From contig NZ_JALHQJ010000024.1 in assembly GCF_022842015.1 (NCBI RefSeq), positions 1 through 40,406 of the forward strand: a stretch of DNA of 40,406 bases, read 5' to 3'. The translations under genes and the position numbers were made by a program. Positions within the stretch are counted from its first letter, which is position 1; each line of letters opens with the position of its first letter. The notes below the pieces were generated by a model, which had not been told where the DNA came from, searched no databases, and saw only the letters and a list, made by a program, of their open reading frames with translations. Positions 1-10,391 of the stretch are shown here, piece by piece. Source of the stretch: Nitrosomonas sp. GTDB lineage: Bacteria; Pseudomonadota; Gammaproteobacteria; Burkholderiales; Nitrosomonadaceae.

Positions 1-99
1 ATCTTATTTCGCCAGTGACGCACCCCACCGCAAGTGGCAGCAAACTAAACTCATAAAAGATTCTTCTTGTATTATGAAATAGAAAACTCAATCTGCCGA

Positions 100-2355
100 T
101 CAAATAACAGCAGTTTCTTCTTCAAATAACAATACTACTTTGCTATCACTATCCATATCAATCGTCACTTTACCACCATTGACTAAGCGTCCGAATAATA
201 ATTCGTCGGCAAGCGCACTACGAACTGTATCTTGGATTAAGCGCTCCATAGGCCGCGCACCCATTAATGGATCGAAACCATACTGCGCAAGATATTTACG
301 CAATCTCTCGGTAAATGTTGCTTCGACTTTTTTCTCTTGCAACTGATTCTCAAGCTGAATCAAAAATTTATCAGAAACCCGCTGAATAATTTCCTGGTCC
401 AATGCAGCAAAAGAAATAACCGCATCCAGTCTATTACGAAATTCAGGAGTAAATAATCTCTTTATATCAATTAATTCATCGCCAGCAGAATTTGATTTTG
501 TGAAACCAATTGATGTTTTCGTAAGCGCTTCCGCACCTGCATTTGTAGTCATGATAATAATGACATTGCGTAAATCCGCTTTACGTCCATTATTGTCAGT
601 CAATGTGCCATAATCCATAACTTGCAGAAGAATATTAAAAATATCTGAATGCGCTTTCTCGATCTCGTCCAATAATAAAACAGAATAGGGATGTTTGATC
701 ACAGCCTCAGTTAACAACCCACCCTGGTCATACCCTACATAACCAGGCGGCGCACCAATCAGCCGGGATACCGCATGACGTTCCATATATTCGGACATAT
801 CAAAACGATGCAAGTAAACGCCCAAAGCATAAGCTAACTGTCTTGCCACTTCAGTTTTCCCAACACCAGTCGGACCTGTAAAAAGAAACGAACCAACCGG
901 TTTTCTTGGATTACCTAACCCGCTTCTTGCCATTTTAATAGCCGCTGTCAATGCATTAATCGCATTGTCTTGACCAAAAACGACCGCTTTCATATCACGC
1001 CCCAAGGTTTTCAATTTACTACGGTCGTTAGTAGAAATGTTCTGCGATGGAATTCTTGCGATCTTAGCGACCACACTTTCAATCTCTCCTTTACCAATAA
1101 CTTTTCGTTTCTTCGATTTCGGCAATAATCGCTGCGCGGCGCCAGCCTCATCAAGCACATCTATAGCTTTATCTGGTAAATGCCTATCATTAATATATCG
1201 TTCTGATAATTCCGCAGCAGAAACCAGTGCACTGCTAGTGTATTTAACCTTATGATGTTGCTCATAGCGTGATTTCAAGCCTCGTAAAATAGCCACTGTT
1301 TCATCCACACTTGGCTCGTTAACTTCTATCTGCTGAAAGCGCCTCGATAATGCATGGTCTTTCTCAAAAATTCCACGATATTCACTAAAAGTTGTCGCGC
1401 CAATACAACGCAATTGTCCTGTATTTAAAATCGGCTTCAGTAAATTTGATGCATCCATAACTCCGCCAGATGCAGCACCAGCACCAATAAGCGTATGAAT
1501 CTCATCAATAAATAAAATAGCCGCAGGATTATCAGTTAATTGTTTTAGTAAAGTTTTTAAACGTTGCTCAAAATCTCCCCGATATTTTGTACCCGCTAAT
1601 AAAGCCCCCATATCGAGTGAATAAATCTGATGCTTCAAAAGCAATTCAGGTACATTCCCCTCAACAATTCGCTTCGCTAAGCCTTCTGCAATCGCCGTTT
1701 TTCCAACACCGGCTTCTCCAACTAGCAGTGGGTTATTTTTACGGCGCCTACATAAGATTTGTATTACACGTTCAATTTCTTTTTCACGACCCACCAAAGG
1801 ATCAATTTTATTTATTAGAGCCAAGTGATTTAGATTTACTGTGTAATTCTCAAGTAGCCCAGCAGAACTTAATTCATGTTCAACATCGCTTTCACCTGCA
1901 GTTTTAGCATCACTCTCATGCGACATTTTCTTAATGTTGTGTGAAATATAATTAACCACATCCAAACGAGTCACTCCTCTTTGATGCAAGAAATAGACTG
2001 CATGAGAATCTTTTTCTCCAAATATCGATACCAATACATTAGCACCCGTTACCTCCTTTTTCCCAGATGACTGAACATGCAATATAGCACGCTGAATAAC
2101 ACGCTGAAAACCAAGTGTAGGCTGCGTATCAACTTCCTCATCACCTTTAATCACAGGAGTATGACGTGTTATATGATCTAACAATACTGCTCGCAAATCT
2201 TCTATATCCACCAAACAGGCACTTAATACTTCAGCTGCACTTGTATTATCTAGCATCGCCAACAACAAATGTTCTACCGTAATAAATTCATAGCGCTTCT
2301 GCCTCGACTCTACGAATGCCATATGCAAACTAACTTCTAAATCTGGTGCGATCAT
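100..2355 (-). CDS. clpA: ATP-dependent Clp protease ATP-binding subunit ClpA
   Basis: Hsp100 AAA+ unfoldase that feeds substrates, including N-degron proteins brought by ClpS, into the ClpP peptidase in the cytoplasm. The 751 residues match the usual ClpA length. An N-terminal Clp repeat domain (about 1-145) is followed by two AAA+ modules with Walker A motifs GEAGVGKT (213-220) and GPTGVGKT (494-501). The first Walker B ends LFIDE (281-285). An IGF tripeptide in the second module corresponds to the ClpP-docking loop. The ATG lies one base after the clpS stop codon, so the two are almost certainly co-transcribed and perhaps translationally coupled. No intact ORF or clear terminator is visible in the 99 bases downstream. 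Confidence 0.97.
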   Translation of the reverse strand: MIAPDLEVSLHMAFVESRQKRYEFITVEHLLLAMLDNTSAAEVLSACLVDIEDLRAVLLDHITRHTPVIKGDEEVDTQPTLGFQRVIQRAILHVQSSGKKEVTGANVLVSIFGEKDSHAVYFLHQRGVTRLDVVNYISHNIKKMSHESDAKTAGESDVEHELSSAGLLENYTVNLNHLALINKIDPLVGREKEIERVIQILCRRRKNNPLLVGEAGVGKTAIAEGLAKRIVEGNVPELLLKHQIYSLDMGALLAGTKYRGDFEQRLKTLLKQLTDNPAAILFIDEIHTLIGAGAASGGVMDASNLLKPILNTGQLRCIGATTFSEYRGIFEKDHALSRRFQQIEVNEPSVDETVAILRGLKSRYEQHHKVKYTSSALVSAAELSERYINDRHLPDKAIDVLDEAGAAQRLLPKSKKRKVIGKGEIESVVAKIARIPSQNISTNDRSKLKTLGRDMKAVVFGQDNAINALTAAIKMARSGLGNPRKPVGSFLFTGPTGVGKTEVARQLAYALGVYLHRFDMSEYMERHAVSRLIGAPPGYVGYDQGGLLTEAVIKHPYSVLLLDEIEKAHSDIFNILLQVMDYGTLTDNNGRKADLRNVIIIMTTNAGAEALTKTSIGFTKSNSAGDELIDIKRLFTPEFRNRLDAVISFAALDQEIIQRVSDKFLIQLENQLQEKKVEATFTERLRKYLAQYGFDPLMGARPMERLIQDTVRSALADELLFGRLVNGGKVTIDMDSDSKVVLLFEEETAVI

Positions 2356-2356
2356 T

Positions 2357-2665
2357 TCAGTTTTTCTCCATTACACACTTAAGAGGGTGCTGATTCCTTC
2401 TGCTAAATTCAACTACTTGCTTGACCTTAGTACTTGCAATATCGCCAGGGTATATACCACACAGGCCTACTCCTTCTGTATGCACCTTTAACATTATTAA
2501 TGTCGCCTGTTCTTGGCTCATGGAGAAAAACAGCTTTAGTACCTCAACCACAAACTCCATTGGAGTGAAGTCATCATTTAATAGTAAAATTTTATAAAGA
2601 GGAGGCGGCTTGTGCTTAACCTTCTCTTGTGAAAGTTTAACGGTTCCAGACTTGCTCTCCGTCAT
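2357..2665 (-). CDS. clpS: ATP-dependent Clp protease adaptor protein ClpS
   Basis: Adaptor that binds the ClpA N-domain and delivers proteins with N-end-rule residues. It has 102 residues, normal for ClpS: a flexible basic N-terminus, then the core with the [12 protein letters not shown] segment, which carries the conserved N-degron pocket residues, and a [10 protein letters not shown] segment. It is the first gene of a clpS-clpA unit, with its TGA one base from the clpA start. The gene is divergent from the cold-shock gene, so its promoter must lie in 2666-2955. Confidence 0.96.
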   Translation of the reverse strand: MTESKSGTVKLSQEKVKHKPPPLYKILLLNDDFTPMEFVVEVLKLFFSMSQEQATLIMLKVHTEGVGLCGIYPGDIASTKVKQVVEFSRRNQHPLKCVMEKN

Positions 2666-2801
2666 GAATGTTTCCTATTCAAACTGATAAATTTCCAATC
2701 ATAAATATAGTACAAAAGACACCATTACACTAGAGACATATTTAACGATTACGACAAAAATTTCAAGTATCTTGAGACAATTAACTTTCCCTTAGTCACA
2801 A

Positions 2802-2867
2802 AAATGGCGTAACCGCTTGACTTTAACCTAAGATTTGCGTAAAACAGCAAATGGCGTTTGACTTTAA
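2802..2867. repeat. Imperfect direct repeat between clpS and the cold-shock gene
   Basis: AAATGGCGT followed by TTGACTTTAA occurs twice, at 2802-2826 (with a 6-base insert between the two blocks) and at 2849-2867 (blocks fused). TTGACT resembles a -35 hexamer, but I see no convincing -10 at ideal spacing, so a promoter or operator role is only an inference. Confidence 0.45.
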
Positions 2868-2900
2868 GTTATTTACGGATCAGTTTTATCCATAAATAAC
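2868..2900. promoter_or_regulatory. Long inverted repeat upstream of the cold-shock gene
   Basis: GTTATTTACGGAT (2868-2880) and ATCCATAAATAAC (2888-2900) pair at 12 of 13 positions around a 7-base loop. It lies 56 bases before the cold-shock ATG, so it could fold in that gene's 5' untranslated leader or act as an operator. There is no T-run that would make it a simple terminator. Confidence 0.5.
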
Positions 2901-2955
2901 CTTAATTTCAAATAGTATCAGGGTTTCCGGCCCAGTTTTTATATAGGAAGTAGAA

Positions 2956-3159
2956 ATGGCAACAGGCACAGTAAAATGGTTCAATGATTCTAAAGGTTTT
3001 GGTTTTATTACTCCTGATGACGGTAGTGAGGATTTGTTTGCACACTTCTCGGCAATCAATATGTCTGGTTTTAAAACCCTTAAGGAAGGTCAAAAGGTGA
3101 GCTTCGATGTCACTCAAGGACCAAAGGGAAAACAAGCCTCAAATATCCAGGCCACCTAA
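2956..3159 (+). CDS. Cold-shock domain protein, CspA family
   Basis: Small single-strand nucleic-acid-binding protein of 67 residues, made entirely of one cold-shock domain. The RNA-binding motifs RNP1 (KGFGFI) and RNP2 (LFAHF) and the N-terminal TGTVKWFN are intact. Members act as RNA chaperones or antiterminators; not all are cold-inducible, and the family member cannot be named from sequence alone. The ATG is preceded by an AGGAAG ribosome-binding site. Upstream lie a direct repeat and a strong inverted repeat that could be part of a structured leader. A terminator follows at 3218-3260. Confidence 0.95.
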   Translation: MATGTVKWFNDSKGFGFITPDDGSEDLFAHFSAINMSGFKTLKEGQKVSFDVTQGPKGKQASNIQAT

Positions 3160-3217
3160 CTCTCATAACTACTGGCCAAACAATAACAAAATTTTTCTTT
3201 TACCTCTTATATAATAG

Positions 3218-3260
3218 CCCCTTTGCTTTGTCGAGTTACACGTAGCAAGGGGTTTACTTT
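3218..3260 (+). terminator. Putative rho-independent terminator after the cold-shock gene
   Basis: CCCCTTTGCT (3218-3227) pairs with AGCAAGGGG (3244-3252), with one bulged T, and is followed by TTTACTTT. It lies between two convergent genes, the cold-shock gene and icd, so it may serve mainly the former. Confidence 0.7.
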
Positions 3261-3308
3261 CGAATTTACTCCTTATTTTATAGCCGGATAAATAACATTC
3301 ATGAGTAT

Positions 3309-4559
3309 TTAGCTCATGGAATCAATCATGGCATTACCGAAAGCCGAGCAAGAAACTTTCTTAGCATTAGTCATTTGCCGAGCAAAATCATAAGTAACAA
3401 TTCCGTTCTGAATAGTCTTTTCCATAGATTTAATAATTTTGTCGGCTGCTTCACCCCATCCAATATGTCGCAACATCATTTCTGCCGATAATATTATTGA
3501 ACCAGGATTTACTTGATCTTTACCAGCATACTTAGGTGCTGTGCCATGTGTAGCTTCAAAAACTGCCACCACATCGCTGAGATTAGCGCCAGGTGCTATC
3601 CCTATTCCACCCACCTGGGCAGCCAAAGCATCGGATATATAATCCCCATTTAAATTCAACGTTGCAACAACATCATACTCTTCTGGACGAAGCAAGATTT
3701 GTTGCAGAAAAGCATCAGCAATTACATCTTTGATAACAATTCCACCCAGTGTAGAAGGTAATTTCATCCAAGGTCCACCATCCAACAATTTCGCTCCGAA
3801 TTCATTGGCTGCCAATGCATATCCCCACTTTTTAAATGCACCCTCAGTAAACTTCATAATATTACCTTTGTGCACAAAAGAAACCGACTCACGTTTATTA
3901 TCAATGGCATACTGAATCGCTCTTCGAACAAAACGCTCCGTTCCTTCTTTTGAGACCGGTTTAATCCCGATACCAGAAGATTGAGGAAAACGTATATTCG
4001 TCACCCCCATATCTTTAACCAAAAAATTAATTACCTTTGTTACAGATTCTGACTCGGCTTCCCACTCTATGCCCGCATAGATATCCTCAGAATTCTCACG
4101 AAAAATAATCATGTCTGTTTTTTCTGGATTCTTTAATGGACTCGGAACACCGCTAAAATAGCGTACAGGTCTCAAACAAACATATAAATCTAGTTGCTGC
4201 CGTAAAGCAACATTAATTGAACGAATTCCACCACCAACCGGTGTTGTTAACGGGCCTTTAATTGAAACCACAAACTCTTTGGCCGCCTGCAATGTCTCTT
4301 CTGGTAACCATACATCTGATCCATAAACTTGCGTTGATTTCTCACCCGCATAAATTTCCATCCACGAAATTTTTCGTTGAACACCATAAGCTTTTTCAAC
4401 AGCTGAATCAACAACACTACGCATTACTGGAGTGATATCAACACCAATCCCATCGCCTTCAATAAAAGGAATTATTGGATTGTCAGGCACTTTTAATGAA
4501 TAATCATCATTAACCGTAATCCGCTCTCCCTTACTAGGCACTTTTATATGCTGATACAT
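3309..4559 (-). CDS. icd: Isocitrate dehydrogenase (NADP+)
   Basis: Oxidatively decarboxylates isocitrate to 2-oxoglutarate in the TCA cycle and produces NADPH. At 416 residues it is collinear with the E. coli-type homodimeric enzyme. The substrate-binding stretch [13 protein letters not shown] holds Ser114, equivalent to the serine phosphorylated by AceK in enterics. The metal-binding NLNGDYISD and cofactor-binding [17 protein letters not shown] segments are intact. In an ammonia oxidiser the enzyme would serve mainly biosynthesis; that role is an inference from the presumed host. It is monocistronic, divergent from the RpfE-type gene and convergent with the cold-shock gene. Confidence 0.97.
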   Translation of the reverse strand: MYQHIKVPSKGERITVNDDYSLKVPDNPIIPFIEGDGIGVDITPVMRSVVDSAVEKAYGVQRKISWMEIYAGEKSTQVYGSDVWLPEETLQAAKEFVVSIKGPLTTPVGGGIRSINVALRQQLDLYVCLRPVRYFSGVPSPLKNPEKTDMIIFRENSEDIYAGIEWEAESESVTKVINFLVKDMGVTNIRFPQSSGIGIKPVSKEGTERFVRRAIQYAIDNKRESVSFVHKGNIMKFTEGAFKKWGYALAANEFGAKLLDGGPWMKLPSTLGGIVIKDVIADAFLQQILLRPEEYDVVATLNLNGDYISDALAAQVGGIGIAPGANLSDVVAVFEATHGTAPKYAGKDQVNPGSIILSAEMMLRHIGWGEAADKIIKSMEKTIQNGIVTYDFARQMTNAKKVSCSAFGNAMIDSMS

Positions 4560-4781
4560 AACATCTCCAAATATTCAAAACAAATGCAATTTGCAAGAAA
4601 AACTCTGCCAATCTAAAATAAACTCGACCATTCTATGCTATGTATTATACGTGCAAACACAATACCTTTCCATGATGGCAAGCAACCCTATCCTTGCATA
4701 TAGCATTACCTCGCATTTGCATCAGCAGCAATGTGGTCATTTGCCTTACAAAACCTTTTTGGAGTGTTTCATTCCCTCACA

Positions 4782-5831
4782 ATGAATATTAACCTTCTAA
4801 TTCCAAATCTATTTTGGTCTGACACTTCGCAACCAGAAATCTATGATGGTTTATTAATGCATTCTTTAGAAACACTACTATCTAAAAGTCTCTCTAGAAC
4901 AAATTCATCCCTTGAAATGGAAATCTGGCTATGTAAACAGTTTAATCTGGAACAACAACATGGGAATTGGCCTATTGCACCGGTGATGTTACACCTCGAC
5001 GCACCCGTTTTGGCAAAAACAAGTAAAGATTTCTGGATGCGTGCCGATCCTGTTCATCTCCGCATTGAACAAAACCATATCATGCTAGCAGACAGTCAAT
5101 CTTTCGAAATCTCCCCAGAAGAAGCGGAGCAATTAATACAAGACTTGAATCATAATCTAGGTAACCAGGATTTTATTTTTACAGCTTTCCATCCCCATCG
5201 TTGGTACATTCGAATACCCAAGGCACCTGAAATTCTGACACATACACTCAGTCACGTCACATGCAAAAACATTAATGATTTCTTGCCAGCAGGAAAAGAC
5301 AGCATCATCTGGCATAAAATCTTTAATGAAGTGCAAATGCTTCTGCATGAGCACCCGGTTAACCAAGCTCGTGAATCTCGCGGCGAATTGATCATTAATA
5401 GTATTTGGCCTTGGGGAGGAGGAAACATACTTCGATCAATACATACTCCTTACACACATGCATGGAGTAATAATGATTTTTCTCAATCCCTAGCACTGGC
5501 TGCTAGTAATATCAATTATTCAAATCTACCTAGAGATGTTAACAAATGGCTCCAAACTAAAATATCAGGAAATCATCTTGTAGTATTGGATTCGCTGCGT
5601 AGTCAAGCAATATACAAGAATGCTTATGAATGGCGAGAAACTCTCAGAAATTTGGAACACAATTGGTTTCTACCCTTATACACAGCAATTAAAAACGGAA
5701 AAATTAAACAGCTCACTATAACAACATCGAATGAGTCCGCTTCACATGATTTTGTAATAACACGCTCTGATCTATGGAAATTCTGGCTATTTAGTAAACC
5801 ACTCTTCACTCATAGCAGAAAAATCAACTAA
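4782..5831 (+). CDS. RpfE-type protein, often annotated as a phosphoglycerate mutase-like regulatory protein
   Basis: Recognised from the diagnostic block RGELIINSIWPWGGGN, matching the NSLWLWGGG signature of the RpfE/COG4255 family found in many beta- and gammaproteobacteria. The family is usually annotated as a phosphoglycerate mutase or regulatory protein, but its biochemical role is not established and I do not assign one. An open frame extends upstream to 4731, but the family start MNINLLIPNLFW points to the ATG at 4782, giving 349 residues. No signal peptide or membrane segment is seen. The EAL protein follows on the same strand 63 bases downstream, so co-transcription is possible. Confidence 0.8.
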   Translation: MNINLLIPNLFWSDTSQPEIYDGLLMHSLETLLSKSLSRTNSSLEMEIWLCKQFNLEQQHGNWPIAPVMLHLDAPVLAKTSKDFWMRADPVHLRIEQNHIMLADSQSFEISPEEAEQLIQDLNHNLGNQDFIFTAFHPHRWYIRIPKAPEILTHTLSHVTCKNINDFLPAGKDSIIWHKIFNEVQMLLHEHPVNQARESRGELIINSIWPWGGGNILRSIHTPYTHAWSNNDFSQSLALAASNINYSNLPRDVNKWLQTKISGNHLVVLDSLRSQAIYKNAYEWRETLRNLEHNWFLPLYTAIKNGKIKQLTITTSNESASHDFVITRSDLWKFWLFSKPLFTHSRKIN

Positions 5832-5894
5832 AAAATACTCTATATAATAGCAACAGCGCATCTTAATTTAAGCTCTCAAGAATAAGGAATTATC

Positions 5895-7406
5895 GTGCCA
5901 AAAAACTCATTATTAAATAACGTCAAGCCCTATTTGACTATTTGTATTTCGTTGATTCTATTGCTCATCATTATAGCAGATGCATATGTTACCAATGAGC
6001 TCCCGCCCCATTGGCAAACTGCATTATGGTTTTCTTTACTTTTTACAATACTGATAGCAATTATTCAGTTAGCGCAAACCGAGAAAAATTCCAGAAGCCT
6101 TAGCAATCAACTCAATGTTACTAAGGAAAGGCTCGGAAATGAGATTAAACATCGGCTTTGGGCAGAAAAAACAGCCTCAGAAAACAAGATAAAATCACAA
6201 TTTATCGATGAAAATTTCCCTGTTATGTTGGCCTATTTTAATACTGAGCTCCGCTGTCGGTACCATAATCGAATTTTCCGCCGATGGTTTGGGTTAAATC
6301 CAGATCAGATCGATAGTCACCTTTTAAAAGAATTCTCAAATGCCGAATTCTTTTCTGATATCCAGAATAATATTGAAAAAATCCTAACAGGAAAAACAGT
6401 ACATAACGAACGAATCCTTAAATCTATCAAAGGCTTTCCCTATATTTTTACAGAGCAATATCTTCCTCATATTGACAATAAAGGAAAAACTATTGGCTTC
6501 TATACATTGCACACCCCTCGCGCACAGGAAAAAAGTCGTATACCCTCAAAAAACAATAAAGATGAAAATAAAATAAAACCAGAGTTAAAACAATCCATTG
6601 AGGCACCAACCAATAACGATATAAAGCTTCAACAAAACAATCAACCATCCACATCTAAATCAGGAATTACTGCTGCACGCATTGCTCAAGCAATTGATGG
6701 CGAAGAGTTTAATCTTTATTGTCAGAAAATAATCCCTATCAAATCTACTGATGCATCCTCCTCGCATTATGAAATTCTGATTCGTATGCATGAGGAAGAA
6801 AATAGCTTGATGCCTCCAGGATCGTTCTTACCCCTAGTGGATCAATTCAAAATGATGCCCAAGCTGGATCGATGGATCATCAACCATATCGTTAAGTGGC
6901 TATCGGTTCATCCAAAAACCAATTCGGTATTTCACCTTAATTTAGCCAAAGATACTTTAAAAGATGTAACCTTCCCTAGTTTTATTCAAGATCAGTTACA
7001 AAAAACCAAGGTCGCCGGCTCTAGTCTTTGTTTTGAAATTGAAGTTTCAGATGCAGAAGACAGTACAGCAGACACACATATCTTCACACAAAAGATTCAT
7101 GAATTGGGTTGTCTGGTTTCACTCTGTAGCTTTAGCGATAATTCTGAGTCATTAAATCTGCAGAGTAAAATAAAAGTGGACTACCTGAAAATCGATGGCA
7201 GCATTGTTTGCAATATACTTCGCGACGAAGAAGATTTAGCCAAAATAATAGCTATCAATCAGATCGCTCAAGATGCTACTGTCAAAACGATTGCTGAATT
7301 AGTCGAGACGGATGATATCATTGCGAAATTACAAGAAATTGGCATCGATTATGCACAAGGATTTGGTATTGCAAAACCTCACCCCTTTAATGATCTTGAA
7401 ACTTAA
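5895..7406 (+). CDS. Membrane PAS-EAL domain protein with a degenerate c-di-GMP phosphodiesterase site
   Basis: GTG start with an AAGGA site upstream. Two membrane segments (about 11-32 and 41-61) precede a coiled-coil-like linker, a PAS-like region (about 100-205), a low-complexity linker (about 210-255) and a C-terminal EAL domain (about 258-498). EAL enzymes hydrolyse cyclic di-GMP. Here the signature is EIL with Glu293 retained, and Asn349, Glu381, Lys432, Glu468 and Gln488 line up with conserved residues. The central DDFG metal-binding motif, however, reads CSFS (411-414), losing both aspartates. The likely inference is a catalytically weak or inactive domain acting as a c-di-GMP sensor or binding partner at the inner membrane. 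Confidence 0.85.
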   Translation: MPKNSLLNNVKPYLTICISLILLLIIIADAYVTNELPPHWQTALWFSLLFTILIAIIQLAQTEKNSRSLSNQLNVTKERLGNEIKHRLWAEKTASENKIKSQFIDENFPVMLAYFNTELRCRYHNRIFRRWFGLNPDQIDSHLLKEFSNAEFFSDIQNNIEKILTGKTVHNERILKSIKGFPYIFTEQYLPHIDNKGKTIGFYTLHTPRAQEKSRIPSKNNKDENKIKPELKQSIEAPTNNDIKLQQNNQPSTSKSGITAARIAQAIDGEEFNLYCQKIIPIKSTDASSSHYEILIRMHEEENSLMPPGSFLPLVDQFKMMPKLDRWIINHIVKWLSVHPKTNSVFHLNLAKDTLKDVTFPSFIQDQLQKTKVAGSSLCFEIEVSDAEDSTADTHIFTQKIHELGCLVSLCSFSDNSESLNLQSKIKVDYLKIDGSIVCNILRDEEDLAKIIAINQIAQDATVKTIAELVETDDIIAKLQEIGIDYAQGFGIAKPHPFNDLET

Positions 7407-7495
7407 TCCCAGATCATAAATGCCGTTCAATATATTAAGAAGGAGAACAATTGCTCGCCAGTTCCAGAAGCCACTAGTCAATGCTTTTCAGCATA

Positions 7496-8875
7496 TCACA
7501 ATGCCTTGACCATATGCTCAACGACTTTCTTAGCATCTCCGAATATCATCATAGTTTTATCCATATAGAATAGATCATTATCAAGACCAGCATAACCCAC
7601 TGCCATACTGCGCTTTACAACCATAACCGTACGTGCTTTATGCGCATCTAATATCGGCATACCGTAGATAGGACTGCCTGGAACGTTTGCTGCCGGATTC
7701 ACCACATCATTTGCACCTAACACCAAGACGACATCTGTATTTGAAAAGTCGCTATTTATTTCTTCCATTTCCTGGACTTGCTCATAAGGAATTTCAGCTT
7801 CTGCCAATAATACATTCATGTGCCCAGGCATACGCCCGGCTACTGGATGAATAGCAAAGCGAACATTAACTCCTTTTTTATGCAATACCTCAGCCAATTC
7901 CTTAACTGCGTGCTGCGCCCTTGCAACTGCCAAACCATATCCTGGAATGATGATCACACTATCTGCATTACCCATCAAAAAAGCTGCATCTTCTGCGCTC
8001 CCGCTACGATGAGTCTTCTGGGCACCATCCGTAGATACGATTGCTCCACCATCGCTGCCAAAACCACCCAATATGACAGATAAAAATGGCCGATTCATAG
8101 CTTTACACATAATGTAAGACAGAATAGCACCCGAACTACCCACCAAAGAACCGGCAATAATCAACATCGGATTACCTAACGAAAAACCAATGCCTGCTGC
8201 AGCCCAACCAGAATATGAGTTAAGCATCGATATCACGACCGGCATATCAGCGCCACCAATAGGAATAATAATCAGAAATCCCAATACGAAGGCAATTGCA
8301 GTCATAGCAATAAACGCGGTCCAGTTCGTCGTCTCACTAAAAAAGAACCACAAACCAAATCCAACCATGGCAATTGCCAGCAATAAATTCAGTATATGCT
8401 GGCCACTGAAAACAATAGGTGTGCCGCTCATGCGGCCAGACAACTTCAGAAATGCAATAACTGAACCAGACCAAGTCATTGCGCCGATAAAGGTGCCCAA
8501 GAACAATTCTAGTTTACTACCTGCCGGTAAAATCGCAGGTAACCCGAAAGAAACTGGATTATTGATCGCTGCAATCGCAATAAATACTGCTGCCAGACCA
8601 ACCAATGAGTGCATAAAGGCAACCAATTCGGGCATTGCAGTCATCTGTACGCGTTGAGCCACAATCGCACCGATAGTACCTCCCACCGCAATACATCCCA
8701 AAATCAAGAGCCAGTTCTGCGTAAGCGTCAAAGTTGTGGCAACCGCAATCGCCATTCCCACCATACCAAACAAATTTCCACGACGCGCTGATTCAGGCGA
8801 ACTTAGGCCTTTTAGTGCAAGTATAAAAAATACTGAAGCAACTAAATATGCAAGTGCTACCATATTGGCTGACAT
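7496..8875 (-). CDS. pntB: NAD(P) transhydrogenase subunit beta
   Basis: Integral-membrane domain II plus the NADP(H)-binding domain III of the proton-translocating transhydrogenase, which drives hydride transfer from NADH to NADP+ with the proton gradient. It has 459 residues with about eight to nine hydrophobic helices in the first 270. The C-terminal domain III carries GYGLAVARAQHAVKEL and the conserved VLVLGANDVVNPAA segment. It is the last gene of pntAA-pntAB-pntB: its ATG abuts the pntAB stop with no gap. In a chemolithotroph short of NADPH this would be a major source, which is an inference about physiology. Confidence 0.97.
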   Translation of the reverse strand: MSANMVALAYLVASVFFILALKGLSSPESARRGNLFGMVGMAIAVATTLTLTQNWLLILGCIAVGGTIGAIVAQRVQMTAMPELVAFMHSLVGLAAVFIAIAAINNPVSFGLPAILPAGSKLELFLGTFIGAMTWSGSVIAFLKLSGRMSGTPIVFSGQHILNLLLAIAMVGFGLWFFFSETTNWTAFIAMTAIAFVLGFLIIIPIGGADMPVVISMLNSYSGWAAAGIGFSLGNPMLIIAGSLVGSSGAILSYIMCKAMNRPFLSVILGGFGSDGGAIVSTDGAQKTHRSGSAEDAAFLMGNADSVIIIPGYGLAVARAQHAVKELAEVLHKKGVNVRFAIHPVAGRMPGHMNVLLAEAEIPYEQVQEMEEINSDFSNTDVVLVLGANDVVNPAANVPGSPIYGMPILDAHKARTVMVVKRSMAVGYAGLDNDLFYMDKTMMIFGDAKKVVEHMVKAL

Positions 8876-9184
8876 TTACGCATTTCCTTTTTTATCTTTT
8901 CTCTTGAACATTTCCAGCATCCGTTGACTCACCAGAAACCCGCCAAAAACATTGATTGCTGCCAGCGTAACTGCAACAGCACCTAACCAAACGCCCCAGT
9001 CGGTCTCCGTTGGCCCTGCAGCCAACATTGCACCAACAAGAATAATACCGGAAATAGCGTTAGTCACTGACATCAGAGGGGTATGCAAAGCCGGTGTAAC
9101 ATTCCACACAACATGATAGCCAACAAAAACTGCCAGCACAAAAACCGTTAGATTGATAATAACCGGATCAATTTCACCAATCAT
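8876..9184 (-). CDS. pntAB: NAD(P) transhydrogenase subunit alpha part 2 (small membrane subunit)
   Basis: Small 102-residue membrane subunit giving the domain II helices that in E. coli form the C-terminus of PntA. Three hydrophobic helices are visible (about 8-25, 38-58 and 64-85), followed by a basic tail. It lies between pntAA and pntB and directly abuts pntB. The separate gene shows the split, three-polypeptide form of the enzyme known from Rhodospirillum and many betaproteobacteria. Confidence 0.95.
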   Translation of the reverse strand: MIGEIDPVIINLTVFVLAVFVGYHVVWNVTPALHTPLMSVTNAISGIILVGAMLAAGPTETDWGVWLGAVAVTLAAINVFGGFLVSQRMLEMFKRKDKKGNA

Positions 9185-9263
9185 ATTTACTCCTTTATAA
9201 TTTGTTAACTGTACTTTCTCTATGCAGCAACTGATAAAGCGTCTTTCTTAGTTATCGTTGAGA

Positions 9264-10391
9264 TTATGACTTTCCGATGACTTCCCCACCTGCACATAGC
9301 AATGTTCCCGCAATAATTTCATCTGAGCGGTCTATTTTCAATGCATCATTTTCCTGATCAAGCATCAAATTAAGAAAATTCATCAGATTTCGTGCATATA
9401 ATGCACTAGCGTCGGCCGCCACCAAACCAGGAAGATTCGCAATTCCAATCAGATGCACACCATGTTTAAACACATTCTTATTTAATTCGGATAATGGACA
9501 ATTACCACCTGCTTCAACTGCCATGTCAACAATAACCGAACCTGGCTTCATCACTTGCACGGTTTCCTCTTTGACCAAAACGGGCGCTGGGCGCCCCGGA
9601 ATTAAAGCGGTTGTAATAATGATATCTGCCAAAACCGCGCGCTCATGGACCAAATCTCCTTGCCGCCGCTTATAATCATCCGACATTTCCGCCGCATACC
9701 CTCCCGCTGTTTCAGCTTTGGCTTTTTCTTCATCACTAAGTGGCACTTCCACAAACTTGGCCCCCAGACTCTCTACCTGCTCCTTAACTGCTGGTCGCAC
9801 ATCGAAAGCTTCAACCACTGCACCCAATCTCTTGGCGGTTGCAATGGCCTGTAATCCAGCAACACCTGCACCCAGGACTAGAACTCGCGCCGCTTTTACA
9901 GTACCAGCTGCCGTCATCAGCATAGGAAAAAATTTTTGGTAGACATTTGCCGCCACAATCACCGCTTTGTAGCCCGCAATGTTTGCCTGTGACGACAAAA
10001 CATCCATATTTTGCGCACGAGAAATACGTGGTAATTTCTCCATCGCAAATGCAGTTAATCCATGCTGTGCAAGTGCATCCACGCCTTCCTTTTGATGCGG
10101 CGACAACAGCCCCAACAATACCGCATCCTTACGCATCATCGCTAATTCGCTGGATTCCGGACCACGCACTTTGAGTACAATTTGTGATTGCGCATACAAT
10201 TCAGCCACATCAGCCACTATCGTTGCACCCGCCTCTTGATAGGCTGAGTCCGGTATACTGGCACCAGCGCCAGCACCTAGCTGGACTGAAACCTTATGAA
10301 CACCCTTGGCAGTATATTTTTTCACGGTCTCCGGTGTGGCTGCCACACGCGTTTCTCCACCGCAAATCTCTGCTGGTATGCCTATATGCAT
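9264..10391 (-). CDS. pntAA: NAD(P) transhydrogenase subunit alpha part 1 (NAD-binding)
   Basis: Soluble domain I of the proton-translocating transhydrogenase; it binds NAD(H). At 375 residues it has the AlaDH/PNT fold: N-terminal MHIGIPAEICGGETRVAATP and the nucleotide-binding VLVLGAGVAGLQAIATAKRL (about 170-189). The RQGDLVHERAVLADIIITTALIPG segment corresponds to the mobile-loop region of domain I. It is the first gene of the pnt operon, 79 bases before pntAB. The roughly 300 bases upstream that separate it from the Hpt gene probably contain its own promoter. Confidence 0.96.
   Translation of the reverse strand: MHIGIPAEICGGETRVAATPETVKKYTAKGVHKVSVQLGAGAGASIPDSAYQEAGATIVADVAELYAQSQIVLKVRGPESSELAMMRKDAVLLGLLSPHQKEGVDALAQHGLTAFAMEKLPRISRAQNMDVLSSQANIAGYKAVIVAANVYQKFFPMLMTAAGTVKAARVLVLGAGVAGLQAIATAKRLGAVVEAFDVRPAVKEQVESLGAKFVEVPLSDEEKAKAETAGGYAAEMSDDYKRRQGDLVHERAVLADIIITTALIPGRPAPVLVKEETVQVMKPGSVIVDMAVEAGGNCPLSELNKNVFKHGVHLIGIANLPGLVAADASALYARNLMNFLNLMLDQENDALKIDRSDEIIAGTLLCAGGEVIGKS

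Noticed and set aside
1587..1907. A 106-codon frame opposite clpA
   Set aside because: Entirely inside clpA in antisense and without recognisable protein features.
2908..3135. A 75-codon minus-strand frame over the cold-shock gene
   Set aside because: Antisense to a full-length cold-shock domain; cannot be supported.
8190..8657. A 155-codon open frame on the plus strand
   Set aside because: It is antisense to pntB, which has full-length family similarity; the frame is a shadow of its codon pattern.
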